41,440 bases of DNA from assembly GCA_937873795.1 (NCBI GenBank), contig CALMWE010000303.1:1-41440 (forward strand), in the 5' to 3' direction. This DNA comes from an uncultured Caryophanales bacterium (GTDB lineage: Bacteria > Bacillota_I > Bacilli_A > RFN20 > CAG-826). Shown here one piece after another: positions 1 through 8,617 of the stretch (within the stretch, counting starts at the first letter, position 1; each line of letters starts with the position of its first letter). Below the pieces are notes generated by a model. That model did not search any database and was not told the DNA's origin. It worked only from the letters and a program-made list of their open reading frames with translations. Position numbers and translations under genes: made by a program.

Positions 1-1
1 G

Positions 2-673
2 ACGATGATGTACTACTGCCATTCCCGGTATTATGTCCCTGAGTGGTGCCGATGGTTGAACGCCGATAGCCCCAAGTATCTCACAGTTGATTCACCTGAA
101 GGAATAAACCTTTTTTCGTATTGTTGGAATAATCCAATAATGAAGGCAGATATGACTGGAAAGAATCCCGAATGGTGGAATCCCTCAACTTGGGATTGGG
201 CAAAAATTGGAATGATAGCCGCTTCTTCACTTGAAATCATTGGTGGCGTTGTCCTAATAGCTATCGGTGTTGGTGGGCCTATAGGAATGACACTGATTGG
301 AATGGGAACCGGTTCATTAATTAACGGATTTATGAATGAAAGGTCTGGAGGGACATTCGTTGCTGGTTGGGTAGGAGGGCAAATTAGTGGCGCACTGGCT
401 GGGTTTGTCCCAGTTGTTGGAGCCACTTTGGGTGGTTTTATCGGCTCAGTCACCACCGATTTTATTGATAAAGGTTGGAATGGCATAAACTGGAAAAAGG
501 CTAGTTGGTGTGCCGTATTTGCATTTGCAACAGATATACTTCCTGGAGTTGCTATGAAAGCTATGGGGGAAAGTTTATTTAAGTCAGTTACTTTGCAACT
601 GCTTCTATCATATCGAGGTGCATTTGTGGGTGCGATAATAGGAACGATAGGTTCGTTTTATAAAAACGAATAG
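2..673 (+). CDS. RHS/YD-repeat protein, C-terminal end (5' partial)
   Basis: The reading frame is open to the left edge, so this is only the tail of a larger RHS repeat protein. The first ~50 residues match the conserved RHS-associated core: an SRYY-type motif, then W-L-N-A-D, then N-L-F-S-Y-C-x-N-N-P and a D-x-T-G closing turn. In RHS proteins this core closes the shell, and the residues after it are the variable toxin tip. Here the tip is about 170 residues, very hydrophobic and rich in Gly/Ala (roughly tail residues 20-120, glycine-zipper like), with a charged stretch D-K-G-W-N-G-I-N-W-K-K before a final hydrophobic part ending in KNE. I recognise no nuclease, deaminase or ADP-ribosyltransferase motif. 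It could be a pore-forming or membrane-inserting tip, or a glycine-zipper pre-toxin region whose enzymatic domain was lost. The RHS assignment is firm; the toxin role is inference. Confidence 0.82.
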   Translation, partial: TMMYYCHSRYYVPEWCRWLNADSPKYLTVDSPEGINLFSYCWNNPIMKADMTGKNPEWWNPSTWDWAKIGMIAASSLEIIGGVVLIAIGVGGPIGMTLIGMGTGSLINGFMNERSGGTFVAGWVGGQISGALAGFVPVVGATLGGFIGSVTTDFIDKGWNGINWKKASWCAVFAFATDILPGVAMKAMGESLFKSVTLQLLLSYRGAFVGAIIGTIGSFYKNE

Positions 674-682
674 GAGTTTGTT

Positions 683-1132
683 ATGAAGAATGGAAAAAAG
701 ATGATCAAATGGTATAAAAACATTGGCATTACGCTTTTAATTCATCTCGTTGTTCTTATATTCGATCTTTCCTACCTTTTCTACGGTAAATTTGAAAGCC
801 ATTATCTGGTTCCGTTTTTAGCATTACTGTTGGTCATAATTTTTTCATTCATATTTTCTTTGGTCACTTGGAATTCCGCAGTTTACATTGATAAAAACAA
901 GTTTTGGACTAAGAATAAAGGCAAAATTACGGAATGGAAATTTGAACAGATTATTCAATGCAGGGTATCGAAACGTTGGTATGGAAGACCCCATTTTTTC
1001 AAAATTGAAATAACTTCTAGCGCGAATCCAAATCATCTTGTTTTTGAATATAGTGCCTTTAGAGAAAGAATGATTCTTAATCTTGTGAAAGGCACTCAAG
1101 CAGAAAAAGTCTTTAGCGATGCTTTCAAGTGA
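683..1132 (+). CDS. Two-TM membrane protein, candidate immunity protein for the RHS tail
   Basis: 149 residues with no family I recognise with confidence. Two hydrophobic segments at about residues 14-34 and 41-63 would form a membrane hairpin. They are followed by a soluble, basic, beta-rich C-terminal part (about 68-149) that looks like a small PH-like/YcxB-like domain. It starts 9 bases after the RHS stop, and its Shine-Dalgarno TAGGAG overlaps that stop codon, so the two are translationally coupled. A small membrane protein in this position is the usual layout for the immunity gene of a polymorphic toxin, especially one with a membrane-active tip. Function is inferred from position only. 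The stop is TGA. The gene is markedly AT-rich compared with leuS, consistent with horizontal acquisition. Confidence 0.6.
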   Translation: MKNGKKMIKWYKNIGITLLIHLVVLIFDLSYLFYGKFESHYLVPFLALLLVIIFSFIFSLVTWNSAVYIDKNKFWTKNKGKITEWKFEQIIQCRVSKRWYGRPHFFKIEITSSANPNHLVFEYSAFRERMILNLVKGTQAEKVFSDAFK

Positions 1133-1338
1133 TTATCGGCAAATTGTTTTTCTTTCATTGTTTTCAAGTATTGAGCACAGCATAGTAACAAAGAAGGTTC
1201 CTAAAGGTTTCGATACCCCACCTTTTTAGTTCTCTTTTGAATTGGAAAAATGTGAAAAGGATTTTAAAAAAAATTATTGATAAAATATACGGGTTTCATT
1301 TGCAAACGGAAAAACCAGTTTCATTTATTGGCTTTTTC

Positions 1339-1368
1339 TTTACGAAATATCTTCTTCGGTGTTAAACT
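1339..1368 (+). promoter_or_regulatory. Putative promoter of the leuS T-box transcript
   Basis: TTTACG (1339-1344), an 18-base spacer, then TAAACT (1363-1368) with an upstream TG giving an extended -10. It lies just before the T-box leader. The stretch 1133-1338 holds no gene that I can see, only AT-rich sequence with a weak inverted repeat near 1309-1340 that could end the upstream transcript. Confidence 0.45.
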
Positions 1369-1374
1369 ACTTAT

Positions 1375-1568
1375 GACAAAGAAGCACTAATCGTTGACGT
1401 GTTTTATAGAAAGTCGCGGATGTGATGCAAAGCGATAAACACAAAACGAATCTCAGCTTTACGGTTTGTTCCGCAGTCCCGCGTTAAAGGCGTTGAGCGT
1501 ACATCATGGGATGTAAATTAAGGTGGTACCGCGCGCAAGCGTCCTTACAGAGGGCGTTTTTATTTTTT
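1375..1568 (+). promoter_or_regulatory. T-box leader (tRNA-Leu responsive)
   Basis: The T-box core AAGGTGGTACCGCG is at 1520-1533, with TGGT at 1524-1527 available to pair with the ACCA end of uncharged tRNA. It is followed by an intrinsic terminator: stem 1537-1545/1551-1559 (one G-T wobble in its core), loop TACAG, then a long T run. A candidate specifier codon CTC (Leu) lies at 1452-1454 in the context CGAAT-CTC-AGC. Uncharged tRNA-Leu should stabilise the antiterminator and let leuS be read. The T-box class is certain from the core and terminator; the exact specifier position is a reading by eye. Confidence 0.9.
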
Positions 1569-1582
1569 TAGGAGGAAAACTT

Positions 1583-3988
1583 ATGGGTTATGATTATCTG
1601 ACGATTGAGAAGAAATGGCAAAAAGTCTGGGATGAGAAAAAAGCGTTCAAATGCGATACGCATGATTTTTCCAAGCCCAAATACTACGTCCTTGATATGT
1701 TTCCCTATCCTTCGGGCCAAGGCCTCCACGTGGGACACCCGGAAGGTTATACCGCCAGCGACATCGTCGCCCGCATGAAACGGATGCAAGGGTTTAACGT
1801 CCTTCACCCCATCGGTTGGGATGCCTTTGGTTTGCCCGCCGAACAATACGCAATCAAAACCAACCAACACCCTGGAACGTTCACGAAGAAAAACATTGAT
1901 CATTTCCGTGACCAAATCAAAATGCTTGGTTTCAGCTACGACTGGGACCGTGAAATCGCGACCACGGATGTCGACTATTACAAGTGGACCCAATGGATCT
2001 TCTTGAATCTCTACGATATGGGCCTGGCTTATGTCGAAGAAAAGCCCGTCAACTTCTGTCCCGCTTTGGGCACGGTTTTGTCTAACGAAGAAGTTATCGA
2101 CGGAAAATCCGAAGTCGGTGGTTTCCCCGTCATCCGTAAACCGATGAAACAATGGGTACTCAAGATTACCGAGTACGCCGACAAACTGCTCAAAGGTTTG
2201 GAAGGTTTGGACTGGCCGACCTCGACGCTTGAAATGCAAAAGAACTGGATTGGCAAAAGCGAAGGTTGCGAAATCACTTTCAAAGTAGCCAAAAACAGCC
2301 ATGAATTCACTGTTTTCACTACCCGTCCGGATACACTTTTTGGATGCACGTACTGCGTCTTGGCGCCCGAACATCCCTTGGTGAATGATCTCGTCACGCC
2401 CAAACAAAAAGCCGCAGTGGATGCTTACATTGCGATGACCGCGGTCAAATCCGATATGGAACGGACCGAACTCAATAAAGATAAAACCGGCGTCTTTACC
2501 GGTGCTTTCGCCATTAACCCCGTCAACGGCAAAAAGGTCCCGATTTGGGTCGCCGATTATGTCCTTGCCTCGTATGGCTCCGGCGCCGTGATGGCGGTTC
2601 CCGCTCACGATGAACGCGACTATGCGTTTGCCAAAAAGTATGATCTTCCGATGATTCAAGTCCTCGAAGGCGATATTTCTCAAAACGCATTCGTCGATGA
2701 TGCCAAACACATCAACTCCGAATTCATGAATGGCTTGAACGTGGCCGATGCCAAAGAAGCGATGATCAACCATTTGGAAAAAGAAGGACACGGAAAACGC
2801 AAAATTAACTTCAAGCTCCGCGATTGGCTCTTCAGCCGTCAACGTTACTGGGGTGAGCCCATCCCGATGGTGGCGATTGATGAAGACCACAAAGTCTATC
2901 CGCTTGCCAAAGAAGATTTGCCTTTGGTCCTTCCCGAATTGGAAGAATATAAACCCAGCGGTACTGGTGAATCACCCTTGGTTCACGCGACCGAATGGTT
3001 GCATACGACCTATGACGGAAAACCTGCGACCCGCGAAACCAATACGATGCCGCAATGGGCGGGTTCGTGCTGGTATTACATCCGTTATCTGGATCCCAAA
3101 AATACCGAAGCCATTGCCGATCCCAAGTTGATCGAACACTGGTTGCCGGTTGACCTCTACATCGGTGGTGCCGAACACGCTGTCTTGCACTTGCTCTATG
3201 CCCGTTTCTGGCACAAAGCGCTCTACGATCTGGGTGTTGTCAAAACACCCGAACCGTTCCAACGCCTGTTCCATCAAGGCATGATTCTCGGTTCCAACGG
3301 TGAAAAAATGAGCAAATCCCGCGGTAACGTCGTCAATCCCGATGATATCGTCCAAAATTACGGCGCTGATACGTTGCGTCTTTATGAGATGTTTATGGGA
3401 CCTTTGGAAGCCTCGCTACCGTGGTCCGATAGCGGTCTCGACGGTTCGAAACGTTTCCTTGACCGTGTGTACCGGATTTTCACCGAACCCGAATTCACAT
3501 CCAAGTTCAGTCCGACCTCCAGCGGTGAACTCGATTACGTTTATCACTACTCCGTGAAGAAAGTCAGCGATGACTACGAACATCTCCAATTCAATACAGC
3601 GATTTCGCAAATGATGATCTTTACCAACGAAGTCTACCGTGCCAAATCCATCTGTATTCCGTATCTTGAAGGCTTTGTGAAGATGCTCTCCTGCATCGCG
3701 CCGCACCTCGGTGAAGAACTGTGGTCCATGCTCGGTCATAAAGATTTGATCGTCTATCAACCCTGGCCGAAATACGAAGAAAGCAAGCTGATCAAGTCCG
3801 AAATCGAAATTGCCCTGCAAGTCAACGGTAAATTGCGCAATTCCGTGAAAGTTCCCTCGGACATTTCCGAAGCGGACATGGAAAAAGTGGCATTAGCCGA
3901 TGAAGCAGTGCAACGGCATACTGCAGGGAAAACGATTAAAAAGGTCATTGTCGTTAAAGGCAAAATCGTCAATATTGTCGCAATCTAA
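1583..3988 (+). CDS. leuS: Leucyl-tRNA synthetase
   Basis: Class I aminoacyl-tRNA synthetase that attaches leucine to tRNA-Leu in the cytoplasm. 801 residues, normal for the bacterial enzyme. The HIGH-type signature is seen as P-Y-P-S-G...H-V-G-H near residue 40, the CP1 editing domain contains the T-R-P-D-T-L-F-G motif near residue 250, and the KMSKS loop is at residues 575-579. The start at 1583 is chosen because it follows a strong GGAGG (1571-1575) and gives the expected N-terminus; an in-frame upstream codon lies inside the T-box core and is excluded. Expression is controlled by the T-box leader just upstream, and a strong hairpin ends the transcript at 4000-4028. Monocistronic. Confidence 0.98.
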   Translation: MGYDYLTIEKKWQKVWDEKKAFKCDTHDFSKPKYYVLDMFPYPSGQGLHVGHPEGYTASDIVARMKRMQGFNVLHPIGWDAFGLPAEQYAIKTNQHPGTFTKKNIDHFRDQIKMLGFSYDWDREIATTDVDYYKWTQWIFLNLYDMGLAYVEEKPVNFCPALGTVLSNEEVIDGKSEVGGFPVIRKPMKQWVLKITEYADKLLKGLEGLDWPTSTLEMQKNWIGKSEGCEITFKVAKNSHEFTVFTTRPDTLFGCTYCVLAPEHPLVNDLVTPKQKAAVDAYIAMTAVKSDMERTELNKDKTGVFTGAFAINPVNGKKVPIWVADYVLASYGSGAVMAVPAHDERDYAFAKKYDLPMIQVLEGDISQNAFVDDAKHINSEFMNGLNVADAKEAMINHLEKEGHGKRKINFKLRDWLFSRQRYWGEPIPMVAIDEDHKVYPLAKEDLPLVLPELEEYKPSGTGESPLVHATEWLHTTYDGKPATRETNTMPQWAGSCWYYIRYLDPKNTEAIADPKLIEHWLPVDLYIGGAEHAVLHLLYARFWHKALYDLGVVKTPEPFQRLFHQGMILGSNGEKMSKSRGNVVNPDDIVQNYGADTLRLYEMFMGPLEASLPWSDSGLDGSKRFLDRVYRIFTEPEFTSKFSPTSSGELDYVYHYSVKKVSDDYEHLQFNTAISQMMIFTNEVYRAKSICIPYLEGFVKMLSCIAPHLGEELWSMLGHKDLIVYQPWPKYEESKLIKSEIEIALQVNGKLRNSVKVPSDISEADMEKVALADEAVQRHTAGKTIKKVIVVKGKIVNIVAI

Positions 3989-3999
3989 GCAAACAAAAA

Positions 4000-4028
4000 G
4001 GAGCGGTGGCGAACCGCTCCTTCTTTTT
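4000..4028. terminator. Bidirectional intrinsic terminator
   Basis: Perfect 8-bp stem GGAGCGGT (4000-4007) and ACCGCTCC (4013-4020) with loop GGCGA. A T-rich run follows on the plus strand and an A run precedes it, so it can end both leuS (+) and the convergent lipoprotein gene (-). Confidence 0.9.
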
Positions 4029-4035
4029 TAATGGA

Positions 4036-5037
4036 TTACTTTAATTCATTGGAAACTTCAACGTAGTCATCAAGGTCATCCGGGAAAGTCACGGCGACCG
4101 TTTTGTTGACGTCGGTCAGATCGATGTGAACGAATCCCGCAATCGAGATTTCGCTGGTTGCATAAGCAACGTAAGAACCGGCGCTGTAATCGTATTCGGT
4201 CGCTTCATTGGTGATATCGAGGTCGACATCCACGTAGAACTTATTGAAGTAGCCGTCGGCGGAAATGCCTAACACGATTTGGAGCTTGGTTAAGGTCAGC
4301 ATCGATTCGATTTCGCCTTGGAGCGAAGACATGATTTCATCGAGTTGAGAAGAAGTGTAGCTGGTTAAATCAACACCTTGCATCTCCATCATGTCAACGT
4401 AGAGATTGACGATGTCATCGATCGTAATGTTGTAGGTTACGGTCAAATCGCCGTTTTTCTCAGTGGCTTTGGTATCGGCAATGTCGGTTAAGAAGGGCAG
4501 AAGTTGTTCCATATCGAAGACTTCTTCGGAAATAGAAGTGACTTCAGACGAAATTCCTAACGCTTCGGCTAAGTTGCCAACGAAATATTTGACTTGTGTC
4601 TCATCACCGGAACTGATTTCAAAGATTTCAGTCGCTTGTGAGCCATCCGCGTAAACATAGCCATCTTTCAAATATCCATTGACTGTTTGGGTCATGGACA
4701 TCGAAGACCCAGGCTCGCTTTCGGTAAAGCTGACCTCGGCATGGAGTGACGCTTCTGCTTCGCCCCAGATGTCATTCGCGCGAAGTTCCAATGACGCGGA
4801 ACCGGACGCGGTGAATTCTTCATCCGTTTCGCCTTCATCGATATAATCGAAGGATTCCGAAACACTGGCTTCTGCTTCAATCGAAAGGACAAAGGAAGCC
4901 ATATCGGTACTCGTCATTTTCGACATCGCGGCGATGACGCGATCATTGGCAGCCGCGGCATCCACTGGGGTCGTGCCACAACCCACTAAACCAAATGCAG
5001 CTAATGTAAGTAATGATAATGTAATTAACTTTTTCAT
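4036..5037 (-). CDS. Acidic surface lipoprotein of unknown function
   Basis: 333 residues. The N-terminus M-K-K-L followed by a hydrophobic stretch and the lipobox L-V-G-C (Cys20) shows a type II signal peptide, so the mature protein should be lipid-anchored on the outer face of the membrane. The rest is strongly acidic and Ser/Thr/Glu rich with alternating beta-like pattern and no Cys or repeats. The layout (helix, then long beta strands with a 'Y-L-K-D-G-Y-V-Y-A-D' turn near residue 125) recalls LppX/LprG-like or DUF6612-type lipoproteins that bind lipid or other hydrophobic ligands, but I cannot assign a family. A good Shine-Dalgarno (AGGAGG) precedes the ATG. It is transcribed alone, divergently from coaX. 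Confidence 0.8.
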   Translation of the reverse strand: MKKLITLSLLTLAAFGLVGCGTTPVDAAAANDRVIAAMSKMTSTDMASFVLSIEAEASVSESFDYIDEGETDEEFTASGSASLELRANDIWGEAEASLHAEVSFTESEPGSSMSMTQTVNGYLKDGYVYADGSQATEIFEISSGDETQVKYFVGNLAEALGISSEVTSISEEVFDMEQLLPFLTDIADTKATEKNGDLTVTYNITIDDIVNLYVDMMEMQGVDLTSYTSSQLDEIMSSLQGEIESMLTLTKLQIVLGISADGYFNKFYVDVDLDITNEATEYDYSAGSYVAYATSEISIAGFVHIDLTDVNKTVAVTFPDDLDDYVEVSNELK

Positions 5038-5057
5038 TCAAACAACCTCCTGGACAT

Positions 5058-5066
5058 ATTTTAGCA
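5058..5066 (-). promoter_or_regulatory. Putative extended -10 promoter of the lipoprotein gene
   Basis: On the minus strand TGCTAAAAT (TG-n-TAAAAT) lies about 20 bases before the lipoprotein start. No convincing -35 is visible, which suits an extended -10 element. Confidence 0.4.
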
Positions 5067-5108
5067 TAAATTCGGAAACATATACGATTAAAGTAAGAAT
5101 CAGGATTC

Positions 5109-5138
5109 TTGCGGAAGCGCGCGCGGAAAGACTATAAT
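5109..5138 (+). promoter_or_regulatory. Promoter of the coaX-pncB operon
   Basis: TTGCGG (5109-5114), 18-base spacer, perfect TATAAT (5133-5138), about 48 bases before the coaX start. No other good promoter is seen until the terminator at 11404, so this probably drives the seven-gene operon. Confidence 0.65.
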
Positions 5139-5185
5139 AAAGACGCACGATACTCGGTGAACGAGATTGTAGCGGAGGAAAATCT

Positions 5186-5965
5186 ATGATTTTATGTGTC
5201 GACATGGGAAACACCGATATCAAAATCGGGGTATTCAAAGATGACAAAGTGCTTTCGACGTTCCGAACCGCGACCGATAAGAAGAAAAGTTCTGATGAAT
5301 ACGAACTTATCCTGAGTTCGTTCATGAGTGATAAAAAGTACAAAAAGGAAGATTTCAGGGGCGGCATCCTTGCCAGTGTAGTCCCTTCTTTGACCATTGC
5401 CTTAAAAGAAGCCATTGAAGCTTCCTTTGGAGTCACCCCGTTGATTGTCGGCAAAGGATTGAAAAACGGTCTTTCCATCCGTATCGATAACCCCAACGAA
5501 TTAGGCGCGGACCTTGTCGCTGATGCGGTGGGTGCGATCCATCAATTTGGTTATCCTGTCCTCATTGCGGACCTTGGGACTGCGACCAAAATCTGCGTCG
5601 TGGACAAAGTCGGTGCGTTCGTCGGATGCGTTTTCGCTCCCGGACTCAAACTCTCCGTTTCGGCCCTCATCGGCGGAACCGCACAACTGCCTGAAATTAC
5701 TTTAGAACAACCCAAAAAGATTATCGGCAAGAATACCCCCGACTCCATGAACAGTGGGGCCATCTACGGTACTTCGGCCATGATCAAAGCGTTATCCGAA
5801 GACATTGAAAAAGAACTCGGTTATCCCTGCAAACGGGTATTGACCGGTGGTTATGGTCGTTTCTTCAAAGATTCCTTGAAAGATAGTTTCAACTTTATCC
5901 CTGATTTAGCGCTTCAAGGCCTTTTAAAAATTTACCAAAAGAATGAGGGAACCAAAAATGCGTAA
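5186..5965 (+). CDS. coaX: Type III pantothenate kinase
   Basis: Phosphorylates pantothenate, the first step of coenzyme A synthesis. 259 residues, the normal size for the CoaX (type III) family of the ASKHA superfamily. The phosphate-1 loop D-M-G-N-T is at residues 6-10, the E-L-G-A-D motif with the catalytic Asp at 105-109, and D-L-G-T-A-T-K at 129-135. Type III kinases are generally not feedback-inhibited by CoA. The Shine-Dalgarno GGAGG sits before the ATG. Its stop overlaps the start of the next gene, an ECF S-component, which suggests that uptake and phosphorylation of pantothenate are coupled. First gene of the operon that runs to the terminator at 11404-11429. Confidence 0.96.
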   Translation: MILCVDMGNTDIKIGVFKDDKVLSTFRTATDKKKSSDEYELILSSFMSDKKYKKEDFRGGILASVVPSLTIALKEAIEASFGVTPLIVGKGLKNGLSIRIDNPNELGADLVADAVGAIHQFGYPVLIADLGTATKICVVDKVGAFVGCVFAPGLKLSVSALIGGTAQLPEITLEQPKKIIGKNTPDSMNSGAIYGTSAMIKALSEDIEKELGYPCKRVLTGGYGRFFKDSLKDSFNFIPDLALQGLLKIYQKNEGTKNA

Positions 5966-6563
5966 CAAGAAAATTCGCAGCATGGTCCTGACGGCCATGT
6001 TTATCGCCCTGATGACGTTAATGACCTTTGTTCCTCAAATCGGCTTCATTCAAATTACGCCGGTCATCGCGTTTACGTTGCTTCATATTCCCGTTCTGGT
6101 CGGTGCTTACCTCTATGGCTGGAAATACGGTTTAGTCCTCGGCTTCGCCTTTGGCGTTTTGTCTTTTTTAAGAGCGTTAATCTCGCCGACCACCGTTTTG
6201 GACGCGATGTTCGTCAACCCGTTAATCTCCATTGTTCCAAGGATTCTCTTCGGTTTAGCCGCGGGATTCTTCTTTGAACTGCTTCGGAAATTCAAAAGCA
6301 TTTATGTGCGTTGGATTTTCGTCGCTCTGTCCTGCGCCGTCTTAACGATTTTTCACAGCACTTTAGTCTTAACGATGTTAGGTTTATTCGAAGGTCCTGG
6401 CATCGCGGCCGGCAGCGGGAGCACTTACTGGGCCCTGATGGGCACCATCATCGGCACCAACGGTGTTTCTGAAGCGGTTGTGGCTTTTATCCTCGTTCCC
6501 CTGATCTGTTTTGCTTTAATGAAAGCAAGTGGTCAGAAAACCATCGAAAAAAGAGCAAAATAA
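5958..6563 (+). CDS. ECF transporter substrate-binding (S) component, probably for pantothenate
   Basis: 201 residues with about six hydrophobic segments and short loops, the pattern of an ECF-type vitamin transporter S-component (the family that includes RibU, FolT and PanT). The N-terminal run with 'L-T-A-M-F-I-A-L-M' carries the small-residue pattern used to dock to the EcfT coupling protein. No ATPase or EcfT gene is in this window, so it would share an energising module encoded elsewhere. The start at 5958 is preferred over an in-frame ATG at 5943 because GAGGG lies 8 bases before it; it overlaps the coaX stop by 8 bases. Coupling to coaX points to pantothenate (PanT-like) as the substrate. 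That is inference from context; other vitamins are possible. Confidence 0.85.
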   Translation: MRNKKIRSMVLTAMFIALMTLMTFVPQIGFIQITPVIAFTLLHIPVLVGAYLYGWKYGLVLGFAFGVLSFLRALISPTTVLDAMFVNPLISIVPRILFGLAAGFFFELLRKFKSIYVRWIFVALSCAVLTIFHSTLVLTMLGLFEGPGIAAGSGSTYWALMGTIIGTNGVSEAVVAFILVPLICFALMKASGQKTIEKRAK

Positions 6564-6590
6564 GCGTAATATTTTTTTGGGAGAATCTCT

Positions 6591-7946
6591 ATGAAAATCA
6601 ACTACTCGAAAATCACCGAAGGCAACTACGAAAGAGCTAAGGCCGAACTCTCAAAATGGGTTCAAATCAATTCCATTCATGACGATAAGACCGTGGCTCC
6701 CGGAAAACCGTTCGGAGAAGGCGTCTATCAAGCACTCCGCTTTATCGGCCACCTCGCCGAAAGCGAAGGTTTTAAAGTCGATTATTGCGATGGCTATGCC
6801 ACCGAAATCAGTTATGGCGAAGGACCCATTATCGGGATTTATTCGCACTGCGACGTCGTACCCGTGTCCGGAGAATGGAAACATTCACCGTTCAGCGGAA
6901 TCATCGAAGGCGATCAAATGTTTGGTCGCGGTACCAGCGATGACAAAGGTCCCGGCCTCGCCGCGTTCTTTGCCCTCAAAGCTTTGAAAGACCAAGGCCT
7001 CATCAAGGGCTTTCAAGTCCGTCATGTCGTCGGCGGAAACGAAGAAAAAGGTTCCCGTTGCCTCGATTACTATTTCCACCATTTGGGCCGTCCAAATCCC
7101 AAATACGGATTCACTCCCGATGCCGATTTCCCTTTAATCTACGGTGAAAAAGGCATTTCCAACTACCAAACCCGCTTACAATCCAAACTCGGTCCGGTGC
7201 TCTCGATTGAAGCCGGTGTGGTGGCAAACTCCGTCATCGACCTCGCCAAAGCCACCCTTTCTGAAAAAGGAACACTTGAAGAAGTCCTAAAGAAGTATGG
7301 CTTTGTTTACACTCTTGAAAAAGAAAAAGACCACTATGTGGTGACCCTCAAAGGCAAAGCCGCTCACGGTTCGATTCCCGAATTCGGGATCAACGCCGGG
7401 GTTCAACTCATCAAAGCCTTAGGCGAAGCGTTCGACCTAGCCCCTTTAACCACCCTCGCCAATCTTTATGCTGATCCCAGCGGCAAGTCCCTCAACGAAT
7501 TCTATGAATCCAAATTACTACACGCCACGACCTATAACGTCGGCTTGATTTCTTACGATGGAAAAGAATTCTCACTCATTTGCAACTTCCGTTATCCCGA
7601 AACCGTCAATCCTTTGGATGTCATCGCCCGTATCGGCGATAAATCTCCCGGTGAGACGCGCGTTTTATCGACTTCCCGATCGCTTTTGATGGATCCGGAA
7701 AGCCCAATGATCAAAACCTTGTTGGGTGTTTATCAACAAGAAACCGGCGATACGACTACGCCAATCATGGCCATCGGTGGAGGCACCTACGCCAAGGAAG
7801 CCCAAAACACCGTGGCTTTCGGCAGCAAATTTCCCGATAAGAATGACCATATCCACGAAGCCAACGAAAAAATCGATCTCGAGGACTTCAAAAAGAGCAT
7901 GGCTATCTACGCTCACGCCATCCACGCTTTGGGAAATCTCCAATGA
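6591..7946 (+). CDS. pepV: M20 family dipeptidase, PepV-like
   Basis: Zinc metallopeptidase that cleaves dipeptides in the cytoplasm. 451 residues, close to PepV of lactobacilli. Metal-site features in order: S-H-C-D with His86 and Asp88, R-G-T-S-D-D-K-G with bridging Asp at 117-118, G-G-N-E-E-K-G with the catalytic and metal Glu at 151-152, D-A-D near 177, and a late His in D-H-I-H near 430. The G-K-A-A-H-G-S-I-P motif of the lid/dimerisation domain is near residue 255. The start is preceded by a GGGAG site. It ends in TGA, overlapping the trmB start by 4 bases (ATGA). In Bacillus, the homologue ytjP is also near trmB. D-Ala-Xaa or related hydrolase activity cannot be excluded. Confidence 0.92.
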   Translation: MKINYSKITEGNYERAKAELSKWVQINSIHDDKTVAPGKPFGEGVYQALRFIGHLAESEGFKVDYCDGYATEISYGEGPIIGIYSHCDVVPVSGEWKHSPFSGIIEGDQMFGRGTSDDKGPGLAAFFALKALKDQGLIKGFQVRHVVGGNEEKGSRCLDYYFHHLGRPNPKYGFTPDADFPLIYGEKGISNYQTRLQSKLGPVLSIEAGVVANSVIDLAKATLSEKGTLEEVLKKYGFVYTLEKEKDHYVVTLKGKAAHGSIPEFGINAGVQLIKALGEAFDLAPLTTLANLYADPSGKSLNEFYESKLLHATTYNVGLISYDGKEFSLICNFRYPETVNPLDVIARIGDKSPGETRVLSTSRSLLMDPESPMIKTLLGVYQQETGDTTTPIMAIGGGTYAKEAQNTVAFGSKFPDKNDHIHEANEKIDLEDFKKSMAIYAHAIHALGNLQ

Positions 7947-8617
7947 GAATGAAACATAAGCCTTGGGCGGAACCCTATTTGGCCGCACATCCCGACGTTG
8001 TCTTGACCCCTTCCGAAATCACTTCCGATCGCGGCAAGACCTTTCTGCATTTGACGCCGCTCTATTTGGAAATCGGCACGGGCAAAGGCGACTTCATCGT
8101 TGGCATGGCCCAAAAGTATCCCGATGCGTATTTCCTTGGTATTGAAAAATCTTCAACCGCCCTTGCCATCACGGCCAAAAAAGTGGTGGAAGCCAAGTTA
8201 ACCAATGTCATGCTGCTCAATGACGACGCCCTCTTGATTTTGGATTTATTCCCCGAGCAAACGATCCAAGCCATCTTCCTCAACTTCTCCGACCCGTGGC
8301 CCAAGAAAAAACATTCCAAACGCCGCTTAACCAACGAAAAAGTTTTAGGAACCTATTACCGGCTGCTGAAAAAGCTCGGGAAAATCTATTTGAAAGCTGC
8401 CAATCCTGGCGTATTCGAATTCAGTTATGAAAATTTTTCCAACATGGCCTACGATATCTTGGAATACACGCATGATTACGATGGCCTTGATGCCTTTGAT
8501 TATCCCACCGAATATGAAACCAAATTCCGCGCGCAACATATTGCCATCAATCGCTTGATTGTCCAAAAAGGAGAACACACCCATGAAACTAACCCCACGT
8601 CAACGGAAGCTGTTTAA
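7943..8617 (+). CDS. trmB: tRNA (guanine-N7)-methyltransferase
   Basis: SAM-dependent enzyme forming m7G46 in the variable loop of tRNAs. 224 residues. The SAM-binding loop E-I-G-T-G-K-G is at residues 43-49, an acidic E-K at the end of strand 2 near 68, and the family signature D-P-W-P-K-K-K-H-S-K-R-R-L at 117-129. The T-E-Y-E motif near the C-terminus (about residues 191-194) is also typical. Start overlaps the pepV stop by 4 bases; a second in-frame ATG two codons later is possible. The 3' end overlaps the next gene by 35 bases. Confidence 0.97.
   Translation: MRMKHKPWAEPYLAAHPDVVLTPSEITSDRGKTFLHLTPLYLEIGTGKGDFIVGMAQKYPDAYFLGIEKSSTALAITAKKVVEAKLTNVMLLNDDALLILDLFPEQTIQAIFLNFSDPWPKKKHSKRRLTNEKVLGTYYRLLKKLGKIYLKAANPGVFEFSYENFSNMAYDILEYTHDYDGLDAFDYPTEYETKFRAQHIAINRLIVQKGEHTHETNPTSTEAV

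Noticed and set aside
31-486. Proline-rich minus-strand frame over the RHS tail
   Set aside because: The Pro/Ile richness is the antisense image of the Gly-rich RHS tail; no ribosome site.
1568-2890. A 440-codon open frame on the minus strand across leuS
   Set aside because: It is antisense to a certain gene, has no ribosome site, and its composition mirrors the third-position bias of leuS.
8559-8582. TTG start of the M42 peptidase
   Set aside because: The AAGGAG site would then lie within the gene; ATG at 8583 is correctly spaced.
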